64,000 nucleotides of DNA from Phytophthora colocasiae. Its lineage: Eukaryota > Oomycota > Peronosporomycetes > Peronosporales > Peronosporaceae. The notes beneath the pieces were generated by a model. That model saw only the letters and a list, made by a program, of their open reading frames with translations. It was not told the origin of the DNA and made no database searches. A program made the position numbers and the translations under genes. Below are positions 1 through 10,750 of the stretch, one piece after another; positions within the stretch are counted from its first letter, which is position 1; each line of letters opens with the position of its first letter. The DNA lies in the NCBI GenBank assembly GCA_018806915.1, contig JAGKQI010000040.1, positions 1,178,001 through 1,242,000 of the forward strand, written 5' to 3'.

Positions 1-456
1 CGCTGCCATCTCTAGTGTCTCCAGTACAGTGAAGGATCCTAAAAGCGAATCCTCTTGAGCTACGTAACTCGTAACAGCTCGGAACGTTTTGACATTGCGG
101 GTGTCACCATTGAGGTGAATGTCCCCTTGAATCGTCCCCGAACTGATCCGATCAGCGAGGATATCGAGCAACGTGGTCTTGCCACACCCAGAAGGACCCA
201 TTACAGCGGTGAGCTCACCAGGAGCACAACGTCCAGAGACGTTTTTCAAGATCATTTTCTTCCCGTCGGGGCAATGTGCAGTCTTCTTGACGTCCACAGT
301 GTAACTGAGACTCTTCCAGCTGAGGGTACACGGGTTCTTGGTTAAGGAAACAGAGTCGATAGGTATTGCGAGGTCTTTGGGGTTGGTATTAGTCTTGGAG
401 CTGGCCATCGTCTCGTACGACGTGACTGTACTGGGAGACACTGGGGTGTCCGTCAT
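1..456 (-). CDS. ABCG (white/PDR-half type) transporter, N-terminal fragment
   Basis: The minus strand is open for exactly 152 codons from an ATG at 454-456 to the window edge, so only the N-terminus is present. About 50 polar residues precede a beta-rich entry to a nucleotide-binding domain. The Walker A motif GPSGCGKTT lies near residues 90-98 and is followed by LLDILADRIS and a Q-loop region (SYVAQED). This arrangement, with the ATPase domain before the membrane domain, is typical of ABCG transporters. Known family role: ATP-driven export of lipids or xenobiotics across the plasma membrane. The signature motif, Walker B and membrane segments would lie outside the window. No intron is needed in the visible part. 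A PDR-type full transporter is less likely because the N-terminus is short, but it cannot be excluded. Confidence 0.9.
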   Translation of the reverse strand, partial: MTDTPVSPSTVTSYETMASSKTNTNPKDLAIPIDSVSLTKNPCTLSWKSLSYTVDVKKTAHCPDGKKMILKNVSGRCAPGELTAVMGPSGCGKTTLLDILADRISSGTIQGDIHLNGDTRNVKTFRAVTSYVAQEDSLLGSFTVLETLEMAA

Positions 457-768
457 GGCTTAAGTGGGAGATTGAAGCACAATTGCAAAGTGAGACCTTG
501 AGTTCTGAGTGTAGTTTCCAACAAAATTCAACGGTCTACTTTCTCTGCATGGCCGTTGGGCTGAATTTTATAGATCGGTCAAGTGCAGACGGTTGCTGAG
601 GGTGTCAGGCATCATTTTTAACCCTGGCGTCGGCTCATAGAGTACGGAATCATTTAAAGTGTATTGCTGAGTCAGCCCTGAAGAAGCTCAAATGCTGGGC
701 ACGTGAGGAAACGTACCACATTATGCTACATATACCCACACTTCTTAAAGAATTGTGGTCGGTGCTCA
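457..768. other. Intergenic, divergent promoter region
   Basis: This is the upstream region of the minus-strand ABCG gene and the plus-strand methyltransferase relic. I see no credible gene or repeat in it. Confidence 0.5.
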
Positions 769-1165
769 ATGGCCGATCGCCTCGAGATGGTACGGGGCCA
801 CTGGAACAATTTCGCTGTGCGATTCACCGAGACGGCCAACATGAGGGTGATCTAACCTGTGAATGTCTTCCAGGTCAGGACCTGGTCGAAGTATCTACAG
901 CTTCTGTGGATCGGTACATTCACCAGACGCAGACGCGTTGCTTCGTGAAGCAAATCGAGTGTTGACAGCGGTTCACTATTTTGCTATGGGCAGCGGCTGG
1001 GTTTAACAATGTTCAGATTTGGCCATTCCAATGTGTCGTGGAACTTTGGAGTGGCGAGGACTTTGCTAATTTACAAGAATCAGTGCACCGATCAAGCGTA
1101 TGGCAGACGAGTGGCTCGATTGGTCTGGAGACGTACTTAAGTATATCATTTTGGCTAGGAAGTGA
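769..1165 (+). pseudogene. SAM methyltransferase pseudogene, copy 1
   Basis: From its ATG the sequence follows the intact methyltransferase at 5250-6148 almost base for base for about 75 nt, then loses segment after segment. Most of exon 1 after codon 25, including the SAM-binding glycine motif, is gone. The tail of the intron with its acceptor (tcttccag before GTCAGGACCTGG) is still recognisable. Further deletions remove the stretches around SLCLQLAP and GFTIWG and most of the C-terminal third. The terminal codons and stop match the functional copy. Several deletion joints fall at short shared bases, as expected for microhomology-mediated loss. No frame stays open, so no product is expected. 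It converges on AOX1. Confidence 0.88.
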
Positions 1166-1283
1166 ACATGCATTTTCACTTAGTTCGATTTAACAAACTA
1201 ACCGTTTTCACAAAAATCTTAATCACGCACTAGGAAATGAGCAGATATGAACCAACTCTGCGTTTCCACTTGAACTTAGTAGT

Positions 1284-2264
1284 TTAGTGGTGGCTGTGGA
1301 TGAATGGGCTGACTCCCTTGTTCTGGTCCAGATCCGCGAACGTGTGGTTCACATCTCGGTGGTTGCACTCATCGGCTCGAATGCACTTGATCATATCATA
1401 AATGCTCGACTCTTCTGGTAGTTTGTAGTACGTCTGAGCAATCAATGGCGCCTTCTTCTCCTTCCACACGTCTAAATACCCATCCTCAATGTCTTTTAGC
1501 AGATACGAGTACGTCTTGACTGCTTCTTCCTCCAGATACCCCACAAAGCGGTGGCATGTCTTTGGCGAAACCAGATACGTGAGGAAAAAGCCATTGAAGA
1601 ACACGCCTTGAGCTCCAACCACGAGCGTTCGGAAGAACCAGCCTGGTTGCTTCAGGTTCATAAAGATGAGCAAATGCATCCGTTCATTCTCGGCCTCTTC
1701 CAACAGCGTGTGGATCCATCCGTAGTCGCGTTTCATGCGACGCAGCGAGCGTAAATGCCGTAACATACCACCAACCATACCAGGAACACCAGCGATAGAC
1801 TCCAAGAACAGACAGCGATGCAGCCAGTCCTTCTCCGTCATTTGACCGCCAGGTCCTCGGTATCCTGAAACCTTGTCGAATCCTACACGTAATGTCTTGA
1901 TAGCGTAGAAAGCCACACGTTCACTCATTGTGTGTACTGGGTGGTGGGTCTGTTCCATGGTGGAGATCTTGTCCAAGTCGTAGACTGCGTGATTTATCGG
2001 ATTCTCCCACATGGGCTCCCCGTTCTCCTTGGTAGGGCGTAGAGGATGCACGTTCTTGGACTCTAGGAAATGGGCCTTGTATGCAGGTTCATTAAAGGCG
2101 TCGGTAGGCTCCGGGTAGGTTTCACGCTCCGTTTTATCCTTGTTATCGTGGATTGTAGCAGTGGAGAAGGAATTGAACGAAGCAGAGGCTAGAGGGAAGG
2201 TAGAACGTTGAGTCTTGAGTAGTCCAAAGGCCTGACGGCGGAGTAGTGGCTGAATTCTCATCAT
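1284..2264 (-). CDS. Alternative oxidase, copy 1 (mitochondrial)
   Basis: Encodes 326 residues from ATG-ATG at 2264. AOX is a di-iron carboxylate ubiquinol:oxygen oxidoreductase of the inner mitochondrial membrane. It bypasses complexes III and IV and gives cyanide-resistant respiration. All ligand motifs are present: LFLES, ENERMH (ExxH), LEEEA and ADECNHRDVNH (ExxH). The first 40 or so residues are Arg-, Ser- and Leu-rich with few acidic residues, consistent with a mitochondrial presequence. The catalytic half is about 90% identical to the other two copies but, unlike them, has drifted at many synonymous sites, so it lies outside the recent conversion tract shared by copies 2 and 3. It is tail-to-tail with methyltransferase relic 1. 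No intron is needed. Confidence 0.96.
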   Translation of the reverse strand: MMRIQPLLRRQAFGLLKTQRSTFPLASASFNSFSTATIHDNKDKTERETYPEPTDAFNEPAYKAHFLESKNVHPLRPTKENGEPMWENPINHAVYDLDKISTMEQTHHPVHTMSERVAFYAIKTLRVGFDKVSGYRGPGGQMTEKDWLHRCLFLESIAGVPGMVGGMLRHLRSLRRMKRDYGWIHTLLEEAENERMHLLIFMNLKQPGWFFRTLVVGAQGVFFNGFFLTYLVSPKTCHRFVGYLEEEAVKTYSYLLKDIEDGYLDVWKEKKAPLIAQTYYKLPEESSIYDMIKCIRADECNHRDVNHTFADLDQNKGVSPFIHSHH

Positions 2265-3281
2265 ACTGGTAGTTGTCTTTCACTTGATATGAGTCTTGAA
2301 AGGAAAATGAGAGAATGAGTCAATATGGACTAGAGAACTTTTGACCGTCGCACATCATGTAGTCCGACCTGGAAGTTGAAGTCAAACACGGTACGCAGAA
2401 TGAGACAATTATGGAATGGTTTTTTATAATTATTTCCTTTTTAAATCCAACAAGTTAGTTATTCTGGGTTTTTTGGGTTTTTTTTCGGTTGTTTATTCAG
2501 CTGGCGTCCTGAGCAGCCTCCATGTGTGTGAATCCAATTTTTCGTCTGGAACCATTGATCAATACGGACAGATGCTCAGCTGTTTGAACAATTGCTATTC
2601 CGGCAGCCAAGCTTCGCAAAGTTTAGAGACACCACCATATCGTCTCACAAAGTTCATTTTCCATTTTTCCGGGATGGGACGGAAACCAGGAGGCATTTAC
2701 TTGCCGAAGCTTCACTTCACGCCTCATGTTGCCGGCCCCGTACAAGCATAAGTAGTTCGCGCAGGTGAAAAAGTCTTTGCGATCAAACATCCAGGTAGAT
2801 TGTCGCTTGATGGGAAATTGAGAGTTTATGCGAGGCTCCTCTTATTATACGCCTTCTTACACACGTCCCCGCTTCTGCAAGCAACGCCTTGCGCTTTAAG
2901 AATCATTTCTCTACTGACACTCGACACGAGTGCACTATAAGTTGTAGCCCACGTCCACCTGGTACATACCCATTTTAATAACATAAAACTTCTTGAATTC
3001 AGGGTACTGCACACATCCAGGCTGTCCAAATGCTACCATGGTTAACTCAGCCGCTGCTCTTTCTTTGCTCTTGTCTCAACGGTTAATGAACCAGTCGCCC
3101 GATAGAAGACCGTTTTTAAACCGGTTTTCAACCGATATTTTTTTCCGAGTAAAAAAACAACCAATCTATAGAGACAATCGCTTTGGACCCGATTCTGGCA
3201 TGATAATGAGGTGACGTGACTGTACAAATTCAAAGCAATACGTGTATGTGAAGTATAAATTCCAGGCCAGCTAGCAGCAAC
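2265..3281. other. Intergenic between AOX1 and AOX2
   Basis: About 1 kb. A 111-codon plus-strand ORF at 2416-2751 begins in a T-rich tract and has no recognisable domain. I do not consider it a supported gene. Short T runs near 2470-2490 and 3139-3160 are the only notable composition features. It holds the promoter of AOX1 (right of 2264) and the 3' flank of AOX2. Confidence 0.4.
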
Positions 3282-4253
3282 TTAGTGGTGGCTGTAGACG
3301 AACGGACTGACACCCTTCTTCTGGTCCAGATCCGCAAATGCGTGGTTCACGTCGCGGTGGTTGCACTCGTCCGCGCGAACACACTTGATCATGTCATACA
3401 CGGACGAATCCTCCGGGATCTTGTAGTACGTCTGCGCGATGAGTGGCGCCTTCTTCTCCTTCCACACGTCCAGGTGCCCGTCCTCAATATCCTTGAGTAG
3501 ACACGTGTACGTCTTGACAGCCTCTTCTTCGAGGTATCCCACGAATCGATGGCAAGTCTTGGGCGAGACCAAGTAGGTGAGGAAGAAGCCATTGAAGAAG
3601 ACTCCCTGAGCACCAACCACCAACGCTCGGAAGAAGTATCCGGGCTGCTTGATGTTCATGAAGATGAGCAGGTGCATGCGCTCGTTCTCAGCTTCCTCGA
3701 GAAGAGTGTGGATCCAGCCGTAGTCACGCTTGAGCAGACGTAGCGAGCGCAGGTGACGCAACATACCGCCGACCATACCAGGGACACCAGCCACGGACTC
3801 AAGGAACAGAACGCGGTTGAGCCAGTCCTTCTCAGTCATGGCACCGCCCGGGCCGCGATAGCCCGAGATGATGTCGAAACCCGTTCGCAACGCCTTGACA
3901 GCTAAGAATGCAACACGTTCGTGCATTTTCACGATAGGGTGGTGGGTTTGTTCCATGTTGGAGATCTTGTCGAGGTCATAGACCGCGTGGTTGATCGGGT
4001 TCTCCCAGATTGGCTCGCCAGTCTCAGTCGTAGTGATGCGCGTTTGTTTGAAGTGGGGCATAGGAGCTGGCTCGTTGGTGGCGTTGGTTGGTTCGGGGTG
4101 AGCAGTTTTGTCATGTTTTGCAGTTGTTCCTTGCTGAAATTCAGCGGCAGCGGTGGATTCAAAGCGGTGAGTGAGCGGGCGGTGCTTGAGCAAACCCGTG
4201 GCTTGACGACCGAGTGAACGTTGTGCGATCTTCGTTGCAGTTGTGAAGTGCAT
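3282..4253 (-). CDS. Alternative oxidase, copy 2 (mitochondrial)
   Basis: Encodes 323 residues from the ATG at 4251-4253. Di-iron ligands are visible at about E152 (LFLES), E191/H194 (ENERMH), the LEEEA glutamates near 242-244, and E296/H299 (ADECNH). The N-terminus of about 40 residues is basic and hydroxylated, suiting a mitochondrial presequence. From the motif PIWENPINHAVYDLD to the stop, the protein is identical to AOX3 and the DNA differs at only a handful of bases over about 725 bp, while the first 80 codons are unrelated at the DNA level. That abrupt switch points to recent gene conversion. The gene is divergent from the intact methyltransferase at 5250, about 1 kb away. Terminal oxidase of the ubiquinol pool, induced in other organisms by respiratory block. 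Confidence 0.96.
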   Translation of the reverse strand: MHFTTATKIAQRSLGRQATGLLKHRPLTHRFESTAAAEFQQGTTAKHDKTAHPEPTNATNEPAPMPHFKQTRITTTETGEPIWENPINHAVYDLDKISNMEQTHHPIVKMHERVAFLAVKALRTGFDIISGYRGPGGAMTEKDWLNRVLFLESVAGVPGMVGGMLRHLRSLRLLKRDYGWIHTLLEEAENERMHLLIFMNIKQPGYFFRALVVGAQGVFFNGFFLTYLVSPKTCHRFVGYLEEEAVKTYTCLLKDIEDGHLDVWKEKKAPLIAQTYYKIPEDSSVYDMIKCVRADECNHRDVNHAFADLDQKKGVSPFVYSHH

Positions 4254-5249
4254 GATAGCGGTTCACTTTAGAGGGTTCTTGATGTCTTCGAGGTGAATTT
4301 AGAAGTGAGCTTGAGTAAGTCTTGACGACGGCGATCAACCGGTTGATTCCAAACAGGTTCGTCCTGGTTGAATTGGCGCAGGTAAGTGTGAGGCCAGGAA
4401 TAATCGAGCTTGACAAGTATTCAACGCCAATTCGTTAGGCACATTGTTGAATGACCACATAAAACACGCTTGTAAAATGTACATACTCTTGGATTGAGTA
4501 TACATTAGTATTTCTGCGTCAATTGCATCGCGCTATCCGTCCGGCAGTCCGTTCCTAGTTGAATAGCCTAATGCTCTGTAGCAAACTCACCCACCACCGT
4601 CGTGTGCAATCCTTGTGCTTGAGGTCGTCCGTCGCAGTGGGTTTCCAGTCAGATCGAGACAACACAAACGTTATCGAGTCGTTTACGACTTTCGAGGCTG
4701 TCCTTGAGTCTGAAAGTTCGTCATCGACAGTCCACCGTGTTCAAGTTCGAGAACTGGAAAACTGGAGGCTGCATGGATGAAGCTGAGAACTCAGCCGAGA
4801 GTGCATTGTTAGAATATGTTGGGCCAACATTGTTGGCACGATGCCGAAACTTTGGGAAAAATACTGGAACTGTAGTCGCAAATTCAGTATCGCGGACGGC
4901 ACTCATCTCATCAACGTGGTTCATCTCATCAATGTGGTTGCTGTTGACGCCTTCGCTATGCCGTTCATGCGACGAAGCAGACCCCGCCTGACTTCCGTTG
5001 TCCCAATGTCTTTGGGGCTGCTGATGAACTTCTACAGTCAGTAGCTCTGAATCTCGCAGAAGTTACAGAGTGATTGTTTACTACCTGCTCTCGCCGAGAA
5101 GGTCTCGGTCAGGCAGTCGATGTCGTGCTTTATGGAGGAACATGGTAGTGAAATGACTGGTGCGCAGATATGGGACGCTGCGAGCTTCAAATCCCCTCGT
5201 TCAGTTATAAATCTTCCTCGAAGAAGACACAGAAGATCTTTTAGCAGCC
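4254..5249. other. Divergent intergenic region, AOX2 / methyltransferase 2
   Basis: About 1 kb of shared upstream sequence. The ORFs at 4559-4780 and 4704-4991 are short and overlap in different frames without recognisable domains. A short imperfect direct repeat (tcatctcatcaa) occurs at about 4905 and 4923. I see no RNA gene or transposon end. Confidence 0.4.
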
Positions 5250-6148
5250 ATGGCCGATCGCCTCGAGATGGTACGGGGCCACTGGAACAATTTCGCCGTG
5301 CGATTCACCGAGACGGCCAACAAGCGGATGACGTTGCAATGCTCGACACACCTGCACGCGCACATGCAACTCGACCAGGCCAAGAACGTGCTAGAAGTCG
5401 CGGCCGGAGCTGGACTTGGATCGCTGGACGCTGTCCAGTACCTGATGGACGGTCGCTCCAAGCTCTCGAACGAAACCAAGCGAACGTTTACAGTCACAGA
5501 TTTGGCACCAGTTATGGTCGAATTGGCTGAGCAAAACTTGAAGGACATTGGGTCGGACACTGTTGAGGTCAAGTGCCAAGTGGCTAATGGTTTGTTGACA
5601 TTTTAATTGTTTGGATATTTGCCAAGAGAGTATCTAACTAGTGTGCAGGTCAGGACCTGGTCGAAGTTTCTACAGCTTCAGTGGATCGGTACATTGCCAG
5701 CCTTTGTCTACAGCTCGCACCAGACGCAGATGCGTTGCTCCGTGAAGCAAGCCGAGTGTTGACAGCGGACGGCATTGCGGGGTTCACTATTTGGGGTTCT
5801 CCCGAACGCAGCGGCAATTTTGTCATTACTTCAGCTGCGAACAAGGAATTAGGCTTGGAGGAGGGCTCAGGGGAGCACCCCAACTTTGCTATGGGGAAGG
5901 ATCTTCCACATTTACGCCAGCGCTTTGCAGCGGCTGGGTTTAAGAATGTTCAGATTTGGCCATTCCAGTGTGTCGTGGAGCTTTGGAGTGGCGAGGACTT
6001 CGCTAAGTTCCAAGAATCAGTGCACCCCCTGGAAGACGAAGAGCTGAAAGCTAAGCAGTTTGAGATGATCAAGCGTATGGCGGGTGAGTGGCTGGCTAAA
6101 GGTTCTCCGATTGGTCTGGAGACGTATATCATTCTGGCTAGGAAGTGA
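5250..6148 (+). CDS. SAM-dependent class I methyltransferase, copy 2 (intact, one intron)
   Basis: Exons 5250-5589 and 5649-6148 give 279 residues. The 59-nt intron runs from gtttgttgac to tgtgcag and was fixed by frame and by the intronless paralogue at 12558. The Rossmann motif I reads VLEVAAGAGLG (about residues 49-59), motif post-I is VTDLAPVM, and the later ASLCLQLAP...VLTADG stretch matches motifs II/III of the UbiE/Methyltransf_11 class. A conserved WPFQCVVELWSGEDFAKF block lies in the C-terminal half. The substrate is unknown. The triple association with AOX genes invites, but does not prove, a quinone- or respiration-linked role. Without the intron the upstream frame would stop at 5605, which supports splicing. 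Confidence 0.88.
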
Positions 6149-7460
6149 GATACAGCGACCTGTATGCTATTGAACGATCAAACGTGATAACTGAAACTTT
6201 CCTAAAAATGCCCGATAATTGACATTCATGACTTGCCTAATACAACCGCACCAACGTATATCTGCAGCTACGCTCTCCACCCCCACGCCGGAATTGATCG
6301 ATCGGGTCACTTCAGCGATACTGTATCTGGAAGAGTTCGAGGATTCATGATCACATCTTGACGAAGTATCGCCACATCACTGGGGGCACAAGCTCGACAC
6401 CTTGCCCTCTTTGAATCAAAATACCTTTCGAACAAAGTGCTCGACTATTGCAGCATCAGACGCTGTTGTTACAGGACCCAAACACTTCATTCAGTGCTAA
6501 TATGGCACCAACGTGCACTCGAACAGAATTCCTTCAGCGTAGATTGAGATCATCCAAAGCACGCCAACTAGTTGTATTTTTCGAGAAGGAGTTATCATTC
6601 TGGAATCTGTAACTTAGCTTCAACACGCGTATTGTTGGGTAACGTGATTTGTAAGGCGTGTAACGACAGAAGAGATTGCAGTCGGAATCAACTTCATCGA
6701 GCGCGTGCCTCAACAAAGCAATCAACCGGTTGTTGGATGCATCTCGGTCGTTCCGCCGATGCAGGCGATACTGTATGATACACCGATCGACAGAATGCAT
6801 CGACCACTTTCCCGCAGGTGCAAAGTCTGTTCGGCGCGTGTAGACTGGTTATGTGAGAGCGAATTAATATCGATTTTGGTAAAAGATAGAGAGCAGCTGT
6901 ATTTTGCACTAAAAATTGCACTAGTGACGGTTTAATGGATTCCCAGGCTGAAATGGCACGCTTTATCGTAGCCAAGCGCTCTCCTTTCGCCGTCGTAGCA
7001 GTAGCTGTTGCTCTTGCGTAGCTTTGCGTTGGCTTAGCCCCTCTATAGCTTAAAAGGACACGTCGTTTTTCTTGTATTGTGTAGTGCATGCGGCGTTGTT
7101 TGGCTGGCGCGTACACCTCGTCAAGGAGGCCTGTGTGTGGCAACCTCCTTTGCTTCCTGCAATACTGTCGCGGGTGGTGGGGGCTGCGAGGACTCCTCGT
7201 CCGCTTCCTCCATTTTATCGAGTGGCTGGTGGAGACCTCCGTTTTATCGAGTGGCTGGTGGAGTTTTATTTTAGCGATTGAACGCTGCATCGGGCAATTT
7301 GATTGGTTGATAACAAAATGTGCACACAATTTTATATCACAGGCGCCCTTTTTATATGGACTCTGCATTCTGTCGATCGGTGTACGTCTGACCTGCCATG
7401 TCACACGTGAAGTCATTCAGTTGTGGTCGTGTGTAATGGCTACATGGCAAACGTGGGGTG
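6149..7460. other. Intergenic, left flank of the Mutator-like element
   Basis: About 1.3 kb without a convincing gene. The long minus-strand ORF at 6694-7416 and three overlapping plus-strand ORFs around 7072-7558 look like chance frames: there is no domain, they contradict one another, and they are rich in Cys, Trp and Arg. The right end carries the 9-bp target site duplicate cgtggggtg (7452-7460). Confidence 0.4.
7213..7263 (+). repeat. 22-bp direct repeat, two copies, 29-bp period
   Basis: The block ttttatcgagtggctggtgg plus ag occurs at 7213-7234 and again at 7242-7263 without mismatch. It lies outside the transposon terminal repeat. Function unknown. Confidence 0.85.
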
Positions 7461-7554
7461 GGGAAAATCTATGGAGCTCGAGGTTACGGAGCTCGAGGTA
7501 CCAAAAAATCATATGTGTTGACCAAAATAAAAATAGTCAACACAAATTTTTATT
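7461..7554 (+). repeat. MULE left terminal inverted repeat (94 bp)
   Basis: Perfectly complementary to 10657-10750; identity stops just after the run cacaaatttttatt. It contains a tandem of the motif GGAGCTCGAGG separated by TTAC, and an internal palindrome GTGTTGACC...AGTCAACAC that could bind transposase. Confidence 0.95.
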
Positions 7555-7581
7555 TTAATTGCAAACGAATTAATTACCTCA

Positions 7582-7663
7582 TAGCGGTTATTCTAGTGAA
7601 TATTCTAGCGGTTATTCTAGTGAATATTCTAGCGGTTATTCAATGAGTAGCGGTTATTCTAAG
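7582..7663 (+). repeat. Subterminal 24-bp tandem repeat of the MULE
   Basis: The unit tagcggttattctagtgaat plus attc is repeated at 7582-7605 and 7606-7629, followed by partial units at 7630 and 7648. A looser repeat of about 40 bp (ggttatgaaac-cacatggcc) follows at 7750-7810. Subterminal repeats of this type often bind transposase; that role here is inference. Confidence 0.85.
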
Positions 7664-7877
7664 AGTACTTTGGTGTTTATTATGGATTCATTAGTTAAAT
7701 GTAGGCTGCATCGCATATTCATGAGATGTTTTGCTACTTTTCAGTATTCGGTTATGAAACCCACATGGCCTCCTTTTCAATATTTGGTTATGAAACTCAC
7801 GTGGCCTGTAAAACAAGGCGTGAAACCTACATTTGCCTTTGAGTTTTGCTCTTTTCAAGTGCATTCATTATTTGATT

Positions 7878-9989
7878 ATGGCTTCAACACCAACATCGGC
7901 ACCACCTCCACCAACAACCTCGAGCTACATCATTCCGCCACCTCCGGAACAAATATTTGACTCTTATGAAGAGGCAGAGACTGCCCTTCACGCGTGGAAT
8001 CGGCGCCAAGTTATTGACGTGACAAAGGCCCATAACAAGAAAAACAAGGCAAAAGAAATTCGACAACGTGATTTCCAATGCGACCACTACGGAAAAACCA
8101 AGAACACACATCACATCCGAGAGGAAGATCGAGTTCGTACACAACGGGGAACAAGCAAAATTGGGTGCAAGATGAAGATTCGTATTGAAGCGGTCGATGC
8201 GAACAATGTGACTGGAAGTTGGAAAATAGTCCATCTTAATGGATCCCACATCCACAACCACCCCGCCTCTCGTGACCCGAGCTTTCACCCCGGCCATCGC
8301 CGTCGTGACATGGAACGTTTGACGTCGTCGGACTTGTCTCACACAGACTTAGTTGCTGCGCAGACAGCTGTCGGTGTGTCACCTCAAGTGGTTGTTGCTA
8401 CAATTAGAAGTGCTGATCCGGATACAGCAATTATCGCGAAAGATGTGTCGAACAAGAAAAATTCAAGTCGTCGGGAGGCACTGGCTGACGACACACCGAC
8501 TGAGTTGCTGCTAAAGAAATTGGAAGAGCACAACTTTTTCTTCAAGGTTGATGTAGACAAAGCAACCTCTAGACTCCGGGCTTTATTTTGGTCACATCCG
8601 GGAATCAAGGAATTTTACGCTTGGAATTCTGACGTCATGGTTATGGATTGCACATACAAGACTAATAATTCCGATCTACCACTACTGAACATCATTGCTA
8701 TGACCAACATGAACACTGTGTTGCCGATTGCCCAATGTTTTTTACCCGGTGAAAAAGAAGAAGATTTCCTCTGGGCTTTACAACAGTTGAAAGAGATGCT
8801 TGAAGCATACAATATTTCGAAGCCATCAATTATTCTCACCGATCGCGATCAAGCTTGTATGAATGCGCTGGATCAAATGTTTCCTGATGTCCCTGCTCTC
8901 GTCTGTCGGTGGCATATGGACCGAAATGTTCTTGCCAAAACCCGGACAGTTCTTGGCTAAGTTGAGAATCCGAACCCTGCTCCTGGACAAGACAAGTACG
9001 AGAACACTATTGAGACCAGCGAATTTATGAATTTGTTCTACAAGGCCGCTGATTCGTCGAATGAGGAAGAGTTTGTAAAATGTTGCGCGGAAATTCGGTC
9101 GTGTAACTCGGAACTTGCAGACTATCTCGATCTTCACTGGTGGAAATACAAGACAAAAGTTGTGCGCTGCTGGACTTCGCAATATTTGCATTTCGGCTAT
9201 CGTGACACGTCTCCAGTCGAAGGTACACACTCGAAGTGCAAGAGATGGCTGGAGTCGTCTAAAGGAAATTTGCTGACTGCTTTTGAGAAACTGCTGCCAT
9301 GGTGGCAAACTTGTATCAAGAACACAAGTTTAGATATCGAGCGAGATGTTGGGAAAATTTCGCACATCTTACAAGACGAGCGGTACTCGGCGGTAGTAAT
9401 GTTCATCAGCAGATACGCTTTGAACGAAACCGCAAATTTGTGGAAACAGGCTGTGGAAATTGTTACCAAGAAAAGATCGATCGCACCCTGTACTGGTACT
9501 TTCCGCCGCACAAATGGAAGACCCTGTGTGCATGAGATCATCGAGATTGTGAAATCTAATCGACAAAAGAAGCTACAGGTTCAAGACTTCCATGCTCACT
9601 GGCTGACTCGTCGTGGCATCGCAGAGGACTCGAGAGCAAGAGTGTTAGAACCAGCCCCACTACAATCCAAGAAGTCCAAGAAACGTAAGACAAAATCGCA
9701 CAAGAAAAATCACGGCAGTTCAGGCACGGCCAGAGATGCAACTTTCAGCGAGCGTGTCGACCTTAATCATCCAGCGACCCCACCATCTACACAGCCAACA
9801 TTTACGGAGCTACTCACGTCTACTAACTCCTTCTTCGAAAATGCCACTGAACCAGTCACTCAACTTCCGCCATTGAGAGTTGCTTTAAACCAAGGCCAAA
9901 GCGATGAAGGCAACGAATCAGAGACGTCTTACTTTCCGGATTACCTGCCACCTCGGGCATGGGGGTACGCTAGCCGTGGGCATTTCTAA
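7878..9989 (+). pseudogene. MULE transposase with one in-frame stop
   Basis: A single frame runs from ATG 7878 to the stop at 9987-9989 (about 703 codons), interrupted only by TAA at 8958-8960. The N-terminus is a FAR1/WRKY-like DNA-binding region (DVTKAHNKKNKAK...FQCDHYGK...H.HNHP). The DDE nuclease follows: first Asp in VMDCTYKTN, second Asp in LTDRDQA, the CRWHMDRN motif, and Glu in SPVEGTHSKCKRW. The C-terminus has a SWIM-like GRPCVHEI segment and a basic Lys/Ser tract. The nonsense codon lies between the second Asp and Glu, so a truncated product would lack the third catalytic residue. Apart from that one base the gene looks intact, so this copy was active recently or the stop is a sequence error. 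Confidence 0.93.
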
Positions 9990-10656
9990 GAGTTACGGAA
10001 GAATTTACAGAAAGAAAGACTTTGCTGTAAAGTTTCGCAAATATATGACATTGCATTACGAATTTGTTCTTTTGTTTGAAGGAAAGCTAAGAATCGCATT
10101 GTCTATTTGTGCTTACGCTACTGTTTGTTCAACGTCTCCACTTTTTATGCAGTAGTCTCCTCTCGTTTATTTGCCATTCTTTCAGATTGCCAATAGTTGT
10201 AGTTAATCTCCGTGAACCAAGGTGGGTAATGTTTAGTTTTTATTGCAAATAAAAGCAAAAAACTACTACAGGTAGCCAGCCTTATAGCGCACACAGCCGA
10301 AGCTTAGCGAATAACTCACACTACAATGGATTATACTTAAATAAGTACAGTCGGCGATGTTGATGCACAGTTCACAGTTCTTCGGCCCCGTGCTCACCTA
10401 TCCAAAGCAATCCGATAATTCAAAAGTATCGTCAACAGCCCTAATTAGCCTTGCAAGCAACCGAGAATTGATCCTGTGAGTTGTTTACAAAACTGACTGT
10501 GATAAATATACTTCTTCGCGCTACATATTATACATTTTAATGGAGTTCACGTACAACAGCGACTTACTAAGCTTCCTCTGGTTTGCCCAATTCTCTGAAT
10601 TAAATATCGTATTAACCCTTTGACAATAACTGTCGGATTTAATTCATTTGCAATAT

Positions 10657-10750
10657 AATAAAAATTTGTGTTGACTATTTTTATTTTGGTCAACACATAT
10701 GATTTTTTGGTACCTCGAGCTCCGTAACCTCGAGCTCCATAGATTTTCCC
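10657..10750 (-). repeat. MULE right terminal inverted repeat (94 bp)
   Basis: Reverse complement of the left repeat with no mismatch seen. It is followed immediately by the duplicated target 9-mer at 10751-10759. Confidence 0.95.

Larger units (their letters stand above)
7461..10750 (+). mobile_element. Mutator-like DNA transposon (MULE) with long TIRs and 9-bp TSD
   Basis: The element is 3.29 kb. Its ends are perfect 94-bp inverted repeats (7461-7554 and 10657-10750) beginning GGGAAAATCT. It is flanked by the identical 9-mer cgtggggtg at 7452-7460 and 10751-10759, the target duplication size characteristic of Mutator transposases. Inside is one transposase frame (7878-9989) broken only by a single TAA. 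Subterminal tandem repeats follow the left TIR, and AT-rich 3' sequence of about 660 bp precedes the right TIR. Perfect TIRs and TSD indicate a young insertion. It landed between methyltransferase 2 and AOX3, separating the duplicated AOX/methyltransferase modules. Confidence 0.96.

Noticed and set aside
2416..2751. 111-codon ORF with a hydrophobic start
   Set aside because: The hydrophobic stretch comes from a T-rich run; no signal peptide pattern with cleavage site and no homologue known to me.
6694..7558. 240-codon minus ORF and three plus ORFs
   Set aside because: They contradict one another, lack recognisable motifs and cross the transposon boundary at 7461.
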